Origin: Xenorhabdus stockiae
GTDB lineage: Bacteria > Pseudomonadota > Gammaproteobacteria > Enterobacterales > Enterobacteriaceae
Direction of reading: 5' to 3'
Assembly (NCBI RefSeq): GCF_002632825.1
Contig: NZ_NJAJ01000016.1
Location: 1-64,000, forward strand
DNA length: 64,000 nucleotides
Part shown: piece after piece, positions 38,772 through 49,400 of the stretch
Numbering within the stretch: the first letter of the stretch is position 1
Layout of the letters: each line of letters opens with the position of its first letter
Position numbers and translations under genes: made by a program
Notes under the pieces: model-generated
What the model saw: the letters and a program-made list of their open reading frames with translations, nothing else
The model's database searches: none
Told to the model about the DNA's origin: nothing

Positions 38772-39503
38772 ATGCAACAGAAACTGACGAACTCTACGTT
38801 ATTGAGTGCAATTATCGCACTGTTGTTGGTGATGGCACCGCAGGAAGTTTTTGCTATGCATGTCATGGAGGGTTTTTTGCCCCCCATGTGGGCGATTGGA
38901 TGGTGGCTGGCTTTTCTGCCTTGTCTGGCGGTCGGGTTGGTAAAGTTACGCCAGATTGTGCAGGATGAGGGGAATCAGAAAGTCTTACTGGCACTGTGTG
39001 GTGCATTTATTTTTGTCCTTTCAGCTCTGAAAATTCCTTCGGTTACCGGAAGTTGCTCACATCCTACCGGCGTGGCGCTGGCGGTGATTTTATTTGGCCC
39101 TTCTGTTGTGGCGATACTGGGCGCAATTGTCTTGTTGTTTCAGGCGTTATTGCTGGCGCATGGCGGTATCACAACGCTGGGTGCTAACGGAATGTCAATG
39201 GCAGTCATTGGCCCAGTGGCCGGGTATTTGATCTGGCGTTTCTCCTGCAAGATGGGAATGCGCAAAGATATTAGCGTCTTTTTGTGTGCTTTTGTCGCTG
39301 ATATCGTCACTTACGCCATTACCTCCATTCAGTTGGGTGTTGCTTTTCCTGATCCGCAACTCGGTATGGGGGCGGCGATCCTTAAATTCATGGGTATTTT
39401 CTGCATAACTCAGCTTCCCATTGCCGTGGCTGAAGGGTTACTAACCGTACTGATTTACGACCAGTTGGTAAAAAGACAATTAATTCAGGCCCGCAGTTTC
39501 TGA
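38772..39503 (+). CDS. cbiM: cobalt ECF transporter substrate-binding membrane component
   Basis: Membrane component that provides cobalt selectivity in the CbiMNQO energy-coupling importer. 243 residues with an N-terminal signal-like segment ending EVFA, after which the mature sequence begins MHVMEGFLPP. In this family the processed N-terminus Met-His binds Co2+. Other signatures: KIPSVTGSCSHPTG and QALLLAHGGITTLGANGMSM. Starts 3 bases after cbiL. Confidence 0.96.
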   Translation: MQQKLTNSTLLSAIIALLLVMAPQEVFAMHVMEGFLPPMWAIGWWLAFLPCLAVGLVKLRQIVQDEGNQKVLLALCGAFIFVLSALKIPSVTGSCSHPTGVALAVILFGPSVVAILGAIVLLFQALLLAHGGITTLGANGMSMAVIGPVAGYLIWRFSCKMGMRKDISVFLCAFVADIVTYAITSIQLGVAFPDPQLGMGAAILKFMGIFCITQLPIAVAEGLLTVLIYDQLVKRQLIQARSF

Positions 39504-39515
39504 GGAGAACAACAA

Positions 39516-39800
39516 ATGAAAAAGACCTTGATATTACTGTCCCTCGTTGCAGCACTGTGCATTATCCCGTTTTTCATTGAGCATGGCGGAGAATTTGGTG
39601 GAGCAGATGGACAGGCAGAAGCCCAGATTATGGAAATAGCGCCGGATTATACACCGTGGTTTGAATCGCTCTATGAACCTGCCAGTGGTGAGATTGAAAG
39701 CCTGTTGTTTACTTTACAGGGAAGCCTGGGTACTGCCGTGATTTTCTACATTTTTGGCTACTATCACCGTAATCGGAAAGATCATGATCGGAATAGATAA
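39516..39800 (+). CDS. cbiN: cobalt ECF transporter accessory subunit
   Basis: Small two-helix membrane protein (94 residues) that inserts its periplasmic loop into CbiM and is needed for cobalt uptake. It contains TLILLSLVAALCIIPFFIEHGGEFGGADGQAE and a C-terminal helix ending TAVIFYIFGYYHRNRK. The GADGQAE motif is characteristic. Overlaps cbiQ by 17 bases. Confidence 0.95.
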   Translation: MKKTLILLSLVAALCIIPFFIEHGGEFGGADGQAEAQIMEIAPDYTPWFESLYEPASGEIESLLFTLQGSLGTAVIFYIFGYYHRNRKDHDRNR

Positions 39801-40476
39801 ACTCAGTTACCAGAGCCGCTGGCGTGATAAAGATCCCAGGGCGAAATTCGCCCTGTATCTCCTGTTCATGACTCTGGCAATGGTGCTTTCGCCATTGTGG
39901 CAGGCCGTATTGTTGGTCGGGCTTGTGATGCTTAGCTGCTATCTATTGCGGATCAGCCTGCTGCGTTATTTGAAATGGCTGTTAATTCCTTGTGGTTTTT
40001 TGGTATTCGGCCTGATTGCTATTGTGTTGTCCATTGGTATGCAGCCGGAAAAAATGCTGTGGGGATTTCGTATCGGGCAATATTGGCTTGGTATTGATAC
40101 GCAGGGAATTCAGATAGCTAATCAAACTCTCTGGCGCAGCCTTGCTGCGCTATCTGCAACATTCTGGTTCATGATGAACATGCCCTTTGAGCAGATAATC
40201 CGATTACTGAAATTTTGCCGCGTTCCTCATCTGCTAATCGAACAACTCCTGCTGACATGGCGTTTTATTTTTATCTTTGTAGAGGAAGCAGCCGCAATTC
40301 ATCATGCGCAATCATTACGGTTCGGTTACCGCACTTTGCGAACGAGTTACCACTCACTGGCAATGCTAATCAGTATGTTATTTGTGCGGGTAATGAACCG
40401 TTATCAGCAAATGAGCGTGGCATTAGAACTCAAGCTATATCAGGGGAATTTCCATTTATCAGCGGGAAAACAATGA
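39784..40476 (+). CDS. cbiQ: cobalt ECF transporter permease
   Basis: Transmembrane coupling component of the CbiMNQO system. About 230 residues with multiple helices and the ATPase-contacting motifs in the cytoplasmic helices (EEAAAIHHAQSLRFG and RYQQMSVALELK, the latter corresponding to the A-R-G-type coupling region). The ATG at 39784 (MIGIDKLSYQSRWR) matches the conserved N-terminus and was preferred over 39754. Confidence 0.93.
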   Translation: MIGIDKLSYQSRWRDKDPRAKFALYLLFMTLAMVLSPLWQAVLLVGLVMLSCYLLRISLLRYLKWLLIPCGFLVFGLIAIVLSIGMQPEKMLWGFRIGQYWLGIDTQGIQIANQTLWRSLAALSATFWFMMNMPFEQIIRLLKFCRVPHLLIEQLLLTWRFIFIFVEEAAAIHHAQSLRFGYRTLRTSYHSLAMLISMLFVRVMNRYQQMSVALELKLYQGNFHLSAGKQ

Positions 40477-40492
40477 AATAAGGATAAACAAT

Positions 40493-41302
40493 ATGTTAGA
40501 AACTCGGGCACTGTCTTTCAGCTATCAGGATGATCCGGTCTTAAAAGATCTCACACTTGATTTCAGTCGCTTTCAGGTTACTGGCATTATTGGTGCAAAT
40601 GGCTGTGGCAAATCCACCTTATTTATGAATCTTTCCGGTATTCTGCGCCCACAAAAAGGCGCAATCTGGTGGAATAACACACCGCTGGATTACAGTAAAA
40701 AAGGTTTGATGGCTCTACGCCAGCGTGTTGTGACAGTTTTTCAGGACCCTGACCAACAAATTTTTTATACCGATATCAACAGCGATCTCGCTTTTAGCTT
40801 GCGTAATCTGGGTGTTGATGAAACTGAAATTCAGCGCCGGATAGAATATGCACTGACACAGGTAGATGCACACACTTTTCGCGATAAGCCTATTCAATAC
40901 CTGAGTTTTGGTCAGAAAAAAAGAGTCGCTATTGCGGGTGCGCTGGTTATGGATGCTGATTATTTATTGCTGGATGAACCAACCGCAGGGCTTGATCCGG
41001 CAGGGCGCCAACAAATGCTAGATATTATCCACGCTATTGCAGCTGAAGGTAAAAGGATCATTATTTCCAGTCATGATATAGATTTAATCTATCAAATCTG
41101 CGATGGCTTATATGTGCTGGCAAATGGAGAAATGATCAGTTCCGGCAGCACTGAAACCGTGTTCCTGCAAAAAACTCAGCTTGAGCAGGCTGGATTGGTA
41201 CAACCGTGGCTGGTGAAAGTACACACTGAAGGTGGTTTGTCTCTGTGTAAGACAGAGCAACAGCTTTTTTCCATGCTTCACAAAAATATCCCTCATCATT
41301 AA
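40493..41302 (+). CDS. cbiO: cobalt ECF transporter ATP-binding subunit
   Basis: ABC ATPase powering cobalt import, 269 residues. Walker A GANGCGKST, Q-loop FQDPDQQIF, a signature motif LSFGQKKR, Walker B YLLLDEPTAGLD and the switch histidine in SSHDID are intact. It is the last gene of the operon. In Salmonella, cbiP follows cbiO; here the next gene is the convergent cynS 304 bases away. Confidence 0.96.
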   Translation: MLETRALSFSYQDDPVLKDLTLDFSRFQVTGIIGANGCGKSTLFMNLSGILRPQKGAIWWNNTPLDYSKKGLMALRQRVVTVFQDPDQQIFYTDINSDLAFSLRNLGVDETEIQRRIEYALTQVDAHTFRDKPIQYLSFGQKKRVAIAGALVMDADYLLLDEPTAGLDPAGRQQMLDIIHAIAAEGKRIIISSHDIDLIYQICDGLYVLANGEMISSGSTETVFLQKTQLEQAGLVQPWLVKVHTEGGLSLCKTEQQLFSMLHKNIPHH

Positions 41303-41606
41303 CGCTTTTGTAAAGCAGCAATATGAAGTTTGCTATGCAACTTTGTAACTACCAAAACCCCAGCTATACTGCATTCGTTAAATTTTCTGTTGCTGAGATA
41401 TTAAGTACGAATACAACTGGAAAAATATTTTTAGTCAAAAAGTGGGTTACTTGTCTAATCCCGTAACATCCGATTTGTGTATAGGATAAAGTAACCACAC
41501 AGTGTGCCAGCTAATCTTTAATCGAGTTGAATTCCTTTTTCATTCATCACCCCGAACACTTCTTCGCTCACAGGAAAACATCCACCAGCACACGGGTTTC
41601 ACATGA
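41303..41606. other. intergenic region with a possible gene remnant
   Basis: About 300 bases between cbiO and the convergent cynS. No good terminator is evident after cbiO. The minus strand at roughly 41520-41590 has a short open stretch ending PVSEEVFGVMNEKGIQLD followed by TAA. It looks coding in composition but has no start and is interrupted upstream, so it may be the tail of a lost gene. Arms GGTTACTT and AAGTAACC around 41446-41500 form a loose inverted repeat. Confidence 0.35.
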
Positions 41607-42077
41607 TTAAAATGGTTTTGTCGGTAAATACTTACCGTCCAGAGTGATTACAGCCCGGCTTCCGCCTGCGGGATCTTCGGTTTTCTTGATATCTAATTTA
41701 AAGTCAATCGCACTAATAATACCGTCGCCAAATTGCTCATGAATTAACGCTTTTAAGGTTGTCCCGTAGACTTGTAATATTTCATAGAAGCGATAAATCG
41801 TTGGGTCAGTGGGTATTCCGGTTGGGATTGAACCCCGCATAGGAATTGCCTGTAGAAGTTTTACCGCATCATCTTTCAGCCCCAATTGTTCGACAACCTT
41901 TTTGGCTGCTTCCACCGGTAATGAATGTTGCCCAAGTAAGGCCGCGGTAACAAAAGTCACACTCAGCCCTGTGCCACGCGCAATGTCTTCCCATGAGAGG
42001 TTTTTAGCAAGTTTGGCTGTGATAATACGTTCAGTCAGTTCGAGACGAGAGGTTTGAGTGGTTAATGTTTGTTGCAT
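41607..42077 (-). CDS. cynS: cyanate hydratase (cyanase)
   Basis: Converts cyanate plus bicarbonate to ammonia and CO2 (via carbamate), detoxifying cyanate and freeing nitrogen. 156 residues, as in E. coli. The catalytic Arg and Glu lie in [23 protein letters not shown] and the catalytic Ser in [13 protein letters not shown]; the C-terminus GKYLPTKPF is conserved. The usual partners cynT (carbonic anhydrase) and cynX are not adjacent, so this is an isolated cynS. Confidence 0.97.
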   Translation of the reverse strand: MQQTLTTQTSRLELTERIITAKLAKNLSWEDIARGTGLSVTFVTAALLGQHSLPVEAAKKVVEQLGLKDDAVKLLQAIPMRGSIPTGIPTDPTIYRFYEILQVYGTTLKALIHEQFGDGIISAIDFKLDIKKTEDPAGGSRAVITLDGKYLPTKPF

Positions 42078-42117
42078 GTTATTTTCCTGAATAGTCGTGA
42101 TTCGTGTTATTGACTGC

Positions 42118-43092
42118 TTACTTTTTCATTTCAATAATATAGTGATGACTTCCTATCAGGGAGAAATTAAGATTGTATACATTTGTTATGGTGAGACCAG
42201 CTTGTCCTGCTATTGATTCGAATTCTGAGCGATATCGTGATTTACCCGATACTGTGACGTCCATATATAAATCAAAAGACTCTGAGGTCGCATTATTTTT
42301 CTCTTTAATCATCTCGATAATATATAAAACAGAATCTTTTCTCATTGCTTTATGGCAATTTCTGAGAATGTCAACGGCTTTTTTATCTGGCCAGTTATGT
42401 AATACATTTTGTATACAATAAGCATCGTATCCTGAAGGGATATCAGCAAAAAAATCACCATTAATTAAAGTTACACCTTCAGATTCTTTTTTGTCAAAAT
42501 CATACAGATCCATGACGTGACACTGGATATGAGGATATCGGATTTTTATATTTTTTGCTAAAGCACCAAGACCTCCACCGATATCAATAAATGAATTAAT
42601 GCCATTTAGAGGTATATTTTCAATAATTTGATCACTCTTTGATTCAGTTGCTTTTGCCATAGAAGCATCAAAAATCATTTTGAAGTTTTTATTACTTTCA
42701 TGACCAGCATAAGCGAAAAATGATTGATGATTTTGTATTTCAAACGCCGGTTTGTCGCTCATTTCATTCAGAGATGTGCTGTATTGTGACCATGCATTCC
42801 AAATGGCTGGGTTTAATTCGAATTTTATGTGTAATGTCTCAAAACTGTTTGGATCGCTGAGAGTTGAACATTGTTCAGTGAGATAAAATTTATCTTCTTT
42901 TTTTGTTAACACATTGAGTGTTTGCATATAATTCAACAACCTATGAAACCTATCCTCAGAAACATGACATAATTGAGCAAGATGTTTCGCTGTTTTACCC
43001 TCTTGGGTGGTTAAATATAATGGCGCTTTACTTTCCACAAAGGCAAACAGTGCAGCAGACTTACGATAAGACACCGTCATTTCTGATAGCAT
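42118..43092 (-). CDS. SAM-dependent O-methyltransferase
   Basis: 324-residue methyltransferase of the small-molecule class (acetylserotonin/hydroxyneurosporene O-methyltransferase type). An N-terminal helical dimerisation domain ([28 protein letters not shown]) precedes a class I Rossmann domain with the SAM motif [16 protein letters not shown] and HVMDLYDF. The catalytic-base region [24 protein letters not shown] is typical of natural-product O-methyltransferases. AGGAGAAAGTA precedes the start. It is divergent from the NRPS and downstream of nothing else, so it is a candidate tailoring enzyme, or an independent gene. Confidence 0.85.
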   Translation of the reverse strand: MLSEMTVSYRKSAALFAFVESKAPLYLTTQEGKTAKHLAQLCHVSEDRFHRLLNYMQTLNVLTKKEDKFYLTEQCSTLSDPNSFETLHIKFELNPAIWNAWSQYSTSLNEMSDKPAFEIQNHQSFFAYAGHESNKNFKMIFDASMAKATESKSDQIIENIPLNGINSFIDIGGGLGALAKNIKIRYPHIQCHVMDLYDFDKKESEGVTLINGDFFADIPSGYDAYCIQNVLHNWPDKKAVDILRNCHKAMRKDSVLYIIEMIKEKNNATSESFDLYMDVTVSGKSRYRSEFESIAGQAGLTITNVYNLNFSLIGSHHYIIEMKK

Positions 43093-43415
43093 TACTTTCT
43101 CCTACATGTATATATATTTAGGGTTAAAATATATTCTTTTAATAAATCTCACATTATCAAATAATGACATAAGAGCAATAATTATTTCCATGAAAAAAAG
43201 ATCAAATATTATCACATGGTCTTTATGGAAACCTGTTTATTAAATTATTCATCTTTGACAAATATCAATTAATTATCAAGTAATTATCATATGGCATAAT
43301 TTTATTATGTGTTTAATAAAAAATGTAATGCAATGTAAAATAATACCCCTTGTGTTGAGTAAAGCGTGGTTCATAAAATAAAACACCCGAATTACGATGT
43401 AAGCAGTAAACCGTT
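43093..43415. promoter_or_regulatory. divergent intergenic region of O-methyltransferase and NRPS
   Basis: About 320 AT-rich bases holding the promoters of both genes. A 9-base direct repeat TAATTATCA occurs at 43270-43278 and 43281-43289, a spacing of one helical turn. That could mark a regulator site for the NRPS promoter about 130 bases upstream of its start. No coding frame is visible. Confidence 0.4.
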
Positions 43416-46400
43416 ATGAAAACTTCACAATTAGTACCTCTTACCCAGTACCAAAAAGAAATTTATTATGAAACTCAACGTAATCCAGAAAGTAATCAAT
43501 TTACTATAGCCATCGCGCGAAAATTAAAAGAAAATATTAACTTTGAAAGATATTTTCATGTGGTTAATAACATTATAAGTCGCGATGTAACACATAAATT
43601 ACGTATCCTTGAACAGGATGGAGTGCTGAATCAGCAGATAAAAAACAGTGCTGTTAATCAAGTGAAAATTATTGATGCTGAAGGTAAAGATATTTCTGTG
43701 CTCTTCAAAGAATGGTCAAAACACATTTTTACTCTGAATGACAAATCATTACTTGAAGTTGCCTTACTGCGCAATTTGAAAAATAACCAGTCGGCTATTT
43801 TTATTCGTGCTCATCATATTGTTTGTGATGGTTGGGGAATAAATCAGCTAACAAAAAAAATTGCCAAATATTATCGGAATACTAAAAATAATACAGAATC
43901 ACTATCCCTCAACACTGAAAAGTATATTTCATCGATCCTTGAACAGGAAAGAATACTGTCACAGCCAGAAACAGAACAGCAAATAACAAAACTGGCTGAG
44001 CTTACACAACGTCATGAACCGGTTTTTTTTAATCGGAAAAAGAAAACGCATCAGTCTCACTTTATACAGCATAGACACCTATTAGCGCCTGCTAAAGTAG
44101 AAAAAATGCTTTCTCAGGGAATCAATCCTTATCAGGTTGTTATGGCTTCAGTGGCTATCTTGTTATCACGAATACACAATAACACCCGATTAACAATTGG
44201 TGTTCCATTCCTTAATCGTCGTATGAATCAGCTTGATATTGCAGGGGAGTGGGCTAATACACTGCCATTGACTGTTACAGTCAACGCACAGGATACGTTT
44301 CTTGAACTGGCGGCGCGTATTAAAGCAGATATTTCAAATCTAAAAACGTTTGAACATATTCCTCTTGGGCGTTTACTTAAATCTATAGGCGCCGGGAAAC
44401 GTCAGTGTTTCGATGTCACTGTATCTTATAACTATTCACCCCTAACTGCGGCTTCCAGTGATATCTATAGCGACGAAGAGATTTATGCCGCAGCAACGGC
44501 CCATGAAGATGATGCTATTGCGATTCATGTTCATAGCTGTGGGAATAATAGGGAAGTTGCGATTGATATTACCGGGGCTGAGGATATTTTCGATGAAGAT
44601 TATTCATTTGAATCCCTTACTTCATCTTTAGGGTATATCATTGAGCAGATGGTTGCATCACCGGAGCAGACTGTTGCTCAGGTGAACCTCTCTTCAATAG
44701 AAGAAGTGGCACGACTTGCTCTTTTCGAGCAAGGGCCGCTTACTGAATTCTCAAAACAAGAAACCTTATCAACGCTATTTGATACTCAGGTTGCATTAGA
44801 CGGTGAAGCAATCGCTATTGCAAGTTCTGGCGCGAAACCAGCCCTGACTTATCTCCAGTTCCAAAACCGTATAGACAGTATGGTGGCCGTTTTACTGAAG
44901 GCTGGCGTGAAAAAAGGGGACATGGTTGCTATTTTGATGGATCGTAGTACGGATATGCTCACAGCGATTTTCGCGGTATTGAAAGCTGGTGCTGCTTATT
45001 TGCCTGTAGATCCCAATTATCCGCAAGAGCGGGTTAACTATATGCTGAAGGACAGTGGTGTCACAGTCATCATTTCCGATGAGGTTAATCCATCTTTGAG
45101 TGAGCAATCGTATGTTGTTATTGACGGAAGTCGCATTTCTCATGAGCATATAAAGCAGCCCAATTTATCTGACGCAGATTCGCTGGCTTATATGATTTAT
45201 ACCTCAGGTTCTACCGGACAGCCTAAAGGTGTAATGATCAACCATAATTCAGCGGTAAACCGGATTGAGTGGATGCAGGAACGTTATCCCTTGAATAACA
45301 CGGATGTGATATTACAAAAGACACCCATTTCATTTGATGTATCTGTCTGGGAATTATTCTGGTGGTCGATTTCCGGAGCATCTGTTCACTTATTACCTCC
45401 CGGTGCTCATAAAGATCCGCGGGAGATAATAAAAGCAATAAGTACACACAACGTAACAACATTGCACTTTGTTCCTTCTATGCTTCAGCCTTTCCTCGAT
45501 ATTCTGGAAGCTGAGCCAGATTTAGTGAATCAACTAACTAGCTTACGCCGTGTATTCACCAGCGGTGAAGCCTTGCCTCCGGCACGAGTTAATCAGTTCC
45601 GTAATATTTTTTCCGCTCTTGGTTTAAATGCACCGGCTTTGATCAATCTCTATGGCCCGACAGAGGCAACCGTAGATGTGTCATATTTTGAGTTTCTTCC
45701 CGAAAATGACAGTGTTATCAATCGGGTTCCTATTGGATTCCCGATCAACAATATTACACTGAGAATCGTGTCCCAGCATGGCAGCCGGCAACCAATAGGT
45801 ATTGCGGGTGAGTTGCAGATTAGTGGCATTGGGTTAGCCCGTGGTTATCACAATAAAACTGAATTAACAGACGAGAAATTCATTCTGGATGGTGATAAAC
45901 GCTGGTATCGCACAGGGGATTTAGCTAAATGGTTAGCTGATGGCAGCATTGAATATTTGGGGCGAATTGATAATCAGGTAAAAATCAGAGGTAACCGTAT
46001 TGAGCTGGGGGAAATACAAAATACGCTTGAGCGTATTCAGGGGATCAGCCGGGCGGAGGTTTTACCACAGGTAAACAGTAATGGGGATACTTACCTGTGT
46101 GCATATTATGTTGTTAACCCGAATGTCATCAACAACCAGTATTTTACTTCCGAAAAACTGCGTGAGGTGTTACTGGAATGCTTGCCTGATTTCATGATCC
46201 CGCAGCAATTTATCCCTGTTTCTTATATTCCTCTTACTCCAAACGGAAAAGTTGATCGTCAGGCACTTATTACGCTGGTAAATAGCTCATTGGTAAAAAC
46301 GGAGGTTTCGGCTATCTATGATGATGCTCAGACTGAAACTGAATATCAATTGGCTGAAATATGGCAAAAGGTATTAAAGATTGAGAAGCTCAGCGTGCAG

Positions 46401-49400
46401 GATAATTTTTACACATTAGGCGGTGATTCAATCCTGATGTTGAAAGTGCGTTCTGAGGCTGAAAAAGCAGGAATGAATGTCACGCTTTCTGAGTTATCAC
46501 AATATTTGACAATAGCTGAGTTGAGCCAGCAAATTGACGCTGGCCGGAAAGTTCAAAAACATGTTGAGCTATCTCCGATTGCCTTGATCAAAGAAAAAGA
46601 GCGTGCAGCACTTTCACACTATGAAGATGCGTTTCCTGCCACTCAACTTCAGCTTGGTTTGATATATCACAGCCAGCAGAGTAAACATTCAGCCACTTAT
46701 AAAGATGTTTTCCGTTATACGCTGAAAGGAAAGTGGGAGCCTGAAACTTTTCGTCAAAGTATATCAGCGATAATCCAGCGGCATCCTGTCCTGCGTTCCC
46801 ACTTTAATCTGGCGGATTTCAGTGAACCATTACAAATTATCAACCACAATATCAGGCTTGATGATGTTGTAGAGATTCGTGATATCAGCTCACTGACAAA
46901 GGATGACTACGAAATAACGATCAAAGAGTGCATGGAAAAAGGACGTCGTCATAACTACCAATTTGATTGTGCACCATTGTATCGAATCAGCTTATTCAGA
47001 ACGGCAGATACTATCGATATGGTATTCAGTTTTCATCATGCCATTCTGGATGGTGGCAGTGTGGCAAATTTGATACGTGAACTCTTTTCTCGTTACCAGC
47101 ATGAGGGGATGTATTCTTCTGAGGCAGATGTATTACCATCACCAGCTCTATATGTTCAGGATGAGATCCACGTATTACAGTGTCAGGAACACCAGTTGTT
47201 CTGGAAAAGCATGTTTAGCGGGCTTTCCAGAACGCAATTACCTGCCTACCGATTGTACGACAGTGGGCCAGAAGATCGGATCTTCACTAAAAAATCAATC
47301 ATTCCCAAAGAGACGGAAGAAAAGCTGACGACGTTAGTCCAACGTGAACGTGTTTCAGTTAAATCAGTATTCTTTGCCGCCCATTGTTTAACTGTGGCTA
47401 AAATTACAGCTCAGGATGAAATTGCAACCGGATTAGTCACTCATGGCAGACCGGATGCACAGAATTCAGAGCAAATACTGGGTTTGTTTCTCAATACATT
47501 ACCTGTCCGTTTTTCTGCGCAGAATAAAACATGGAAAGAGTGTATCCATGCTGTATTTAGCGCTGAACAGCGTCATGCCCCATATCGTAAATATCCGCTT
47601 AATGCTATCCGGCAAGTGGCCGGAGAAGGCGCTGAAATAAGTTCCGCGTTTAATTACATTCATTTTCACGTATTAAAGGACGTTTTTGACACTCCTGATT
47701 TATCTCTCACTGCATTTGATCCGTGGGAAGAGACGAATTTTGAATTACTGCTCAATGTCATGACCGATTTCAGTACTGGCCAACATTATCTGCGATGTGA
47801 TTTTGATGGCAGGGTGTTCTCACAGATTCAGGCTGATACATATATGGATATCTATATGTCCATATTGAACAGAATGGTCAGCCATCATGATCAACCGGCA
47901 ACGCTGAGCCAGCCGCTTACACAAAGCAATAAAGAAATATCTTCTCAGGAATTTATCTCTGTGCTGGCGATGATGGCCAAAAATGTACGGGAACAGCCGG
48001 ATGCAATTGCAATCCGTTATCATGATCTGCAATGGAGCTATAGAAAACTCTGGTCGGAATCCGGGAAAATTGCTTCCGTGTTGATTGCGGGTGGCATTGT
48101 ACAAAATACACCTGTTGCGATTGCGCTTGAACGCTCTCCGATACTGGTTGCATCACTGCTTGGTGTTATGAGAGCAGGCGGAGTTTGTCTTCCGTTGGAT
48201 TTAAGCTATCCGGCTCAGCGTATTGAAGCCATGATGGAACAAGCTCAGCCAGCACTTGCCATTGTTGATGATAAATCCAGTCAGTTATTTAACGTGGCGG
48301 AAATTCCAACCGTAAGGGTTGATACGCTGATACACAGAGATGAGCTTTTATCAGATACAGAGGAACCAGAGACAGACATAGCGCCTGAGCAACTGGCTTA
48401 TTTACTGTTTACCTCCGGTTCAACGGGAAAACCTAAAGGCGTGGCAATGCCGCACCGTAGCCTGTCAAATATGGTTATCTGGCAGAATGAAACCCATTCC
48501 GGTAAAAATATTTGTTCTACCTTACAGTATGCGCCACTGAGTTTTGACGTTTCATTTCAGGAAATTTTCTCTACGTTGGCTGCCGGTGGCGAGCTACATC
48601 TTATCAGTGAAGATAAGCGACGCGATCCTTTGCAACTACTGCGTACTCTTGATAATTACCGGACAGAAAGAATTTATCTGCCTTATGTTGCGCTTCAGCA
48701 ATTAGCTGAAACCGCCGTTGCATTGGAAACCTACCCGAAAAACCTGAAAGTTGTTATTTCATCAGGTGAACAACTTCGGGTGACGGATGATATTCGTTTG
48801 CTTATCGGTCAGATTAATAACGGTATTCTTGAGAACCAGTACGGCCCGACGGAAACCCATGTTATCACGGCATTTACCATGCAGGGTGATCCGGCCGCTT
48901 TTCCGGCACTTCCTCCCATTGGTAAAAGTATCAACAACGCAGATATCATCTTACTTAATAGTCAGTTAGAAGAAGTCGCCACTGGTGAACAGGGGGAGAT
49001 TTATGCCCGTGGTTTACCTGTGGCACAGGGTTATTACCGCCAGCCAGAATTAACCGCAGAACGATTTATTACCCTTAAAGGTAGCGGAGAGACACTGTAT
49101 CGAACCGGTGATTTAGGCGTAAAACTCAAGGATGGCAATATCCTCAGCTTAGGACGAAAAGATACTCAAGTGAAAGTACGTGGGTATCGTGTAGAACTGG
49201 CAGAAATAGAATTAGCGATATCGAGTACGCCCGGTGCTGACAAGGTTCTGCAAGACGTAGCAGTTGTCGTTCAGCAACATGGGGAAAATGATAGCCTGCT
49301 GGTGGCATTCTTGATCGGAGAAAAGAATGAAGCATTAATTGGGCGTATACAGCAACATGTGTCCGAAAAATTGCCTAAATACATGGTGCCTTCGCGAATA

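Noticed and set aside
41338-41354. Second Ter-like sequence (ACTTTGTAACTACC) after cbiO
   Set aside because: Only the GTAACTA part matches. The rest of the Ter consensus is absent.
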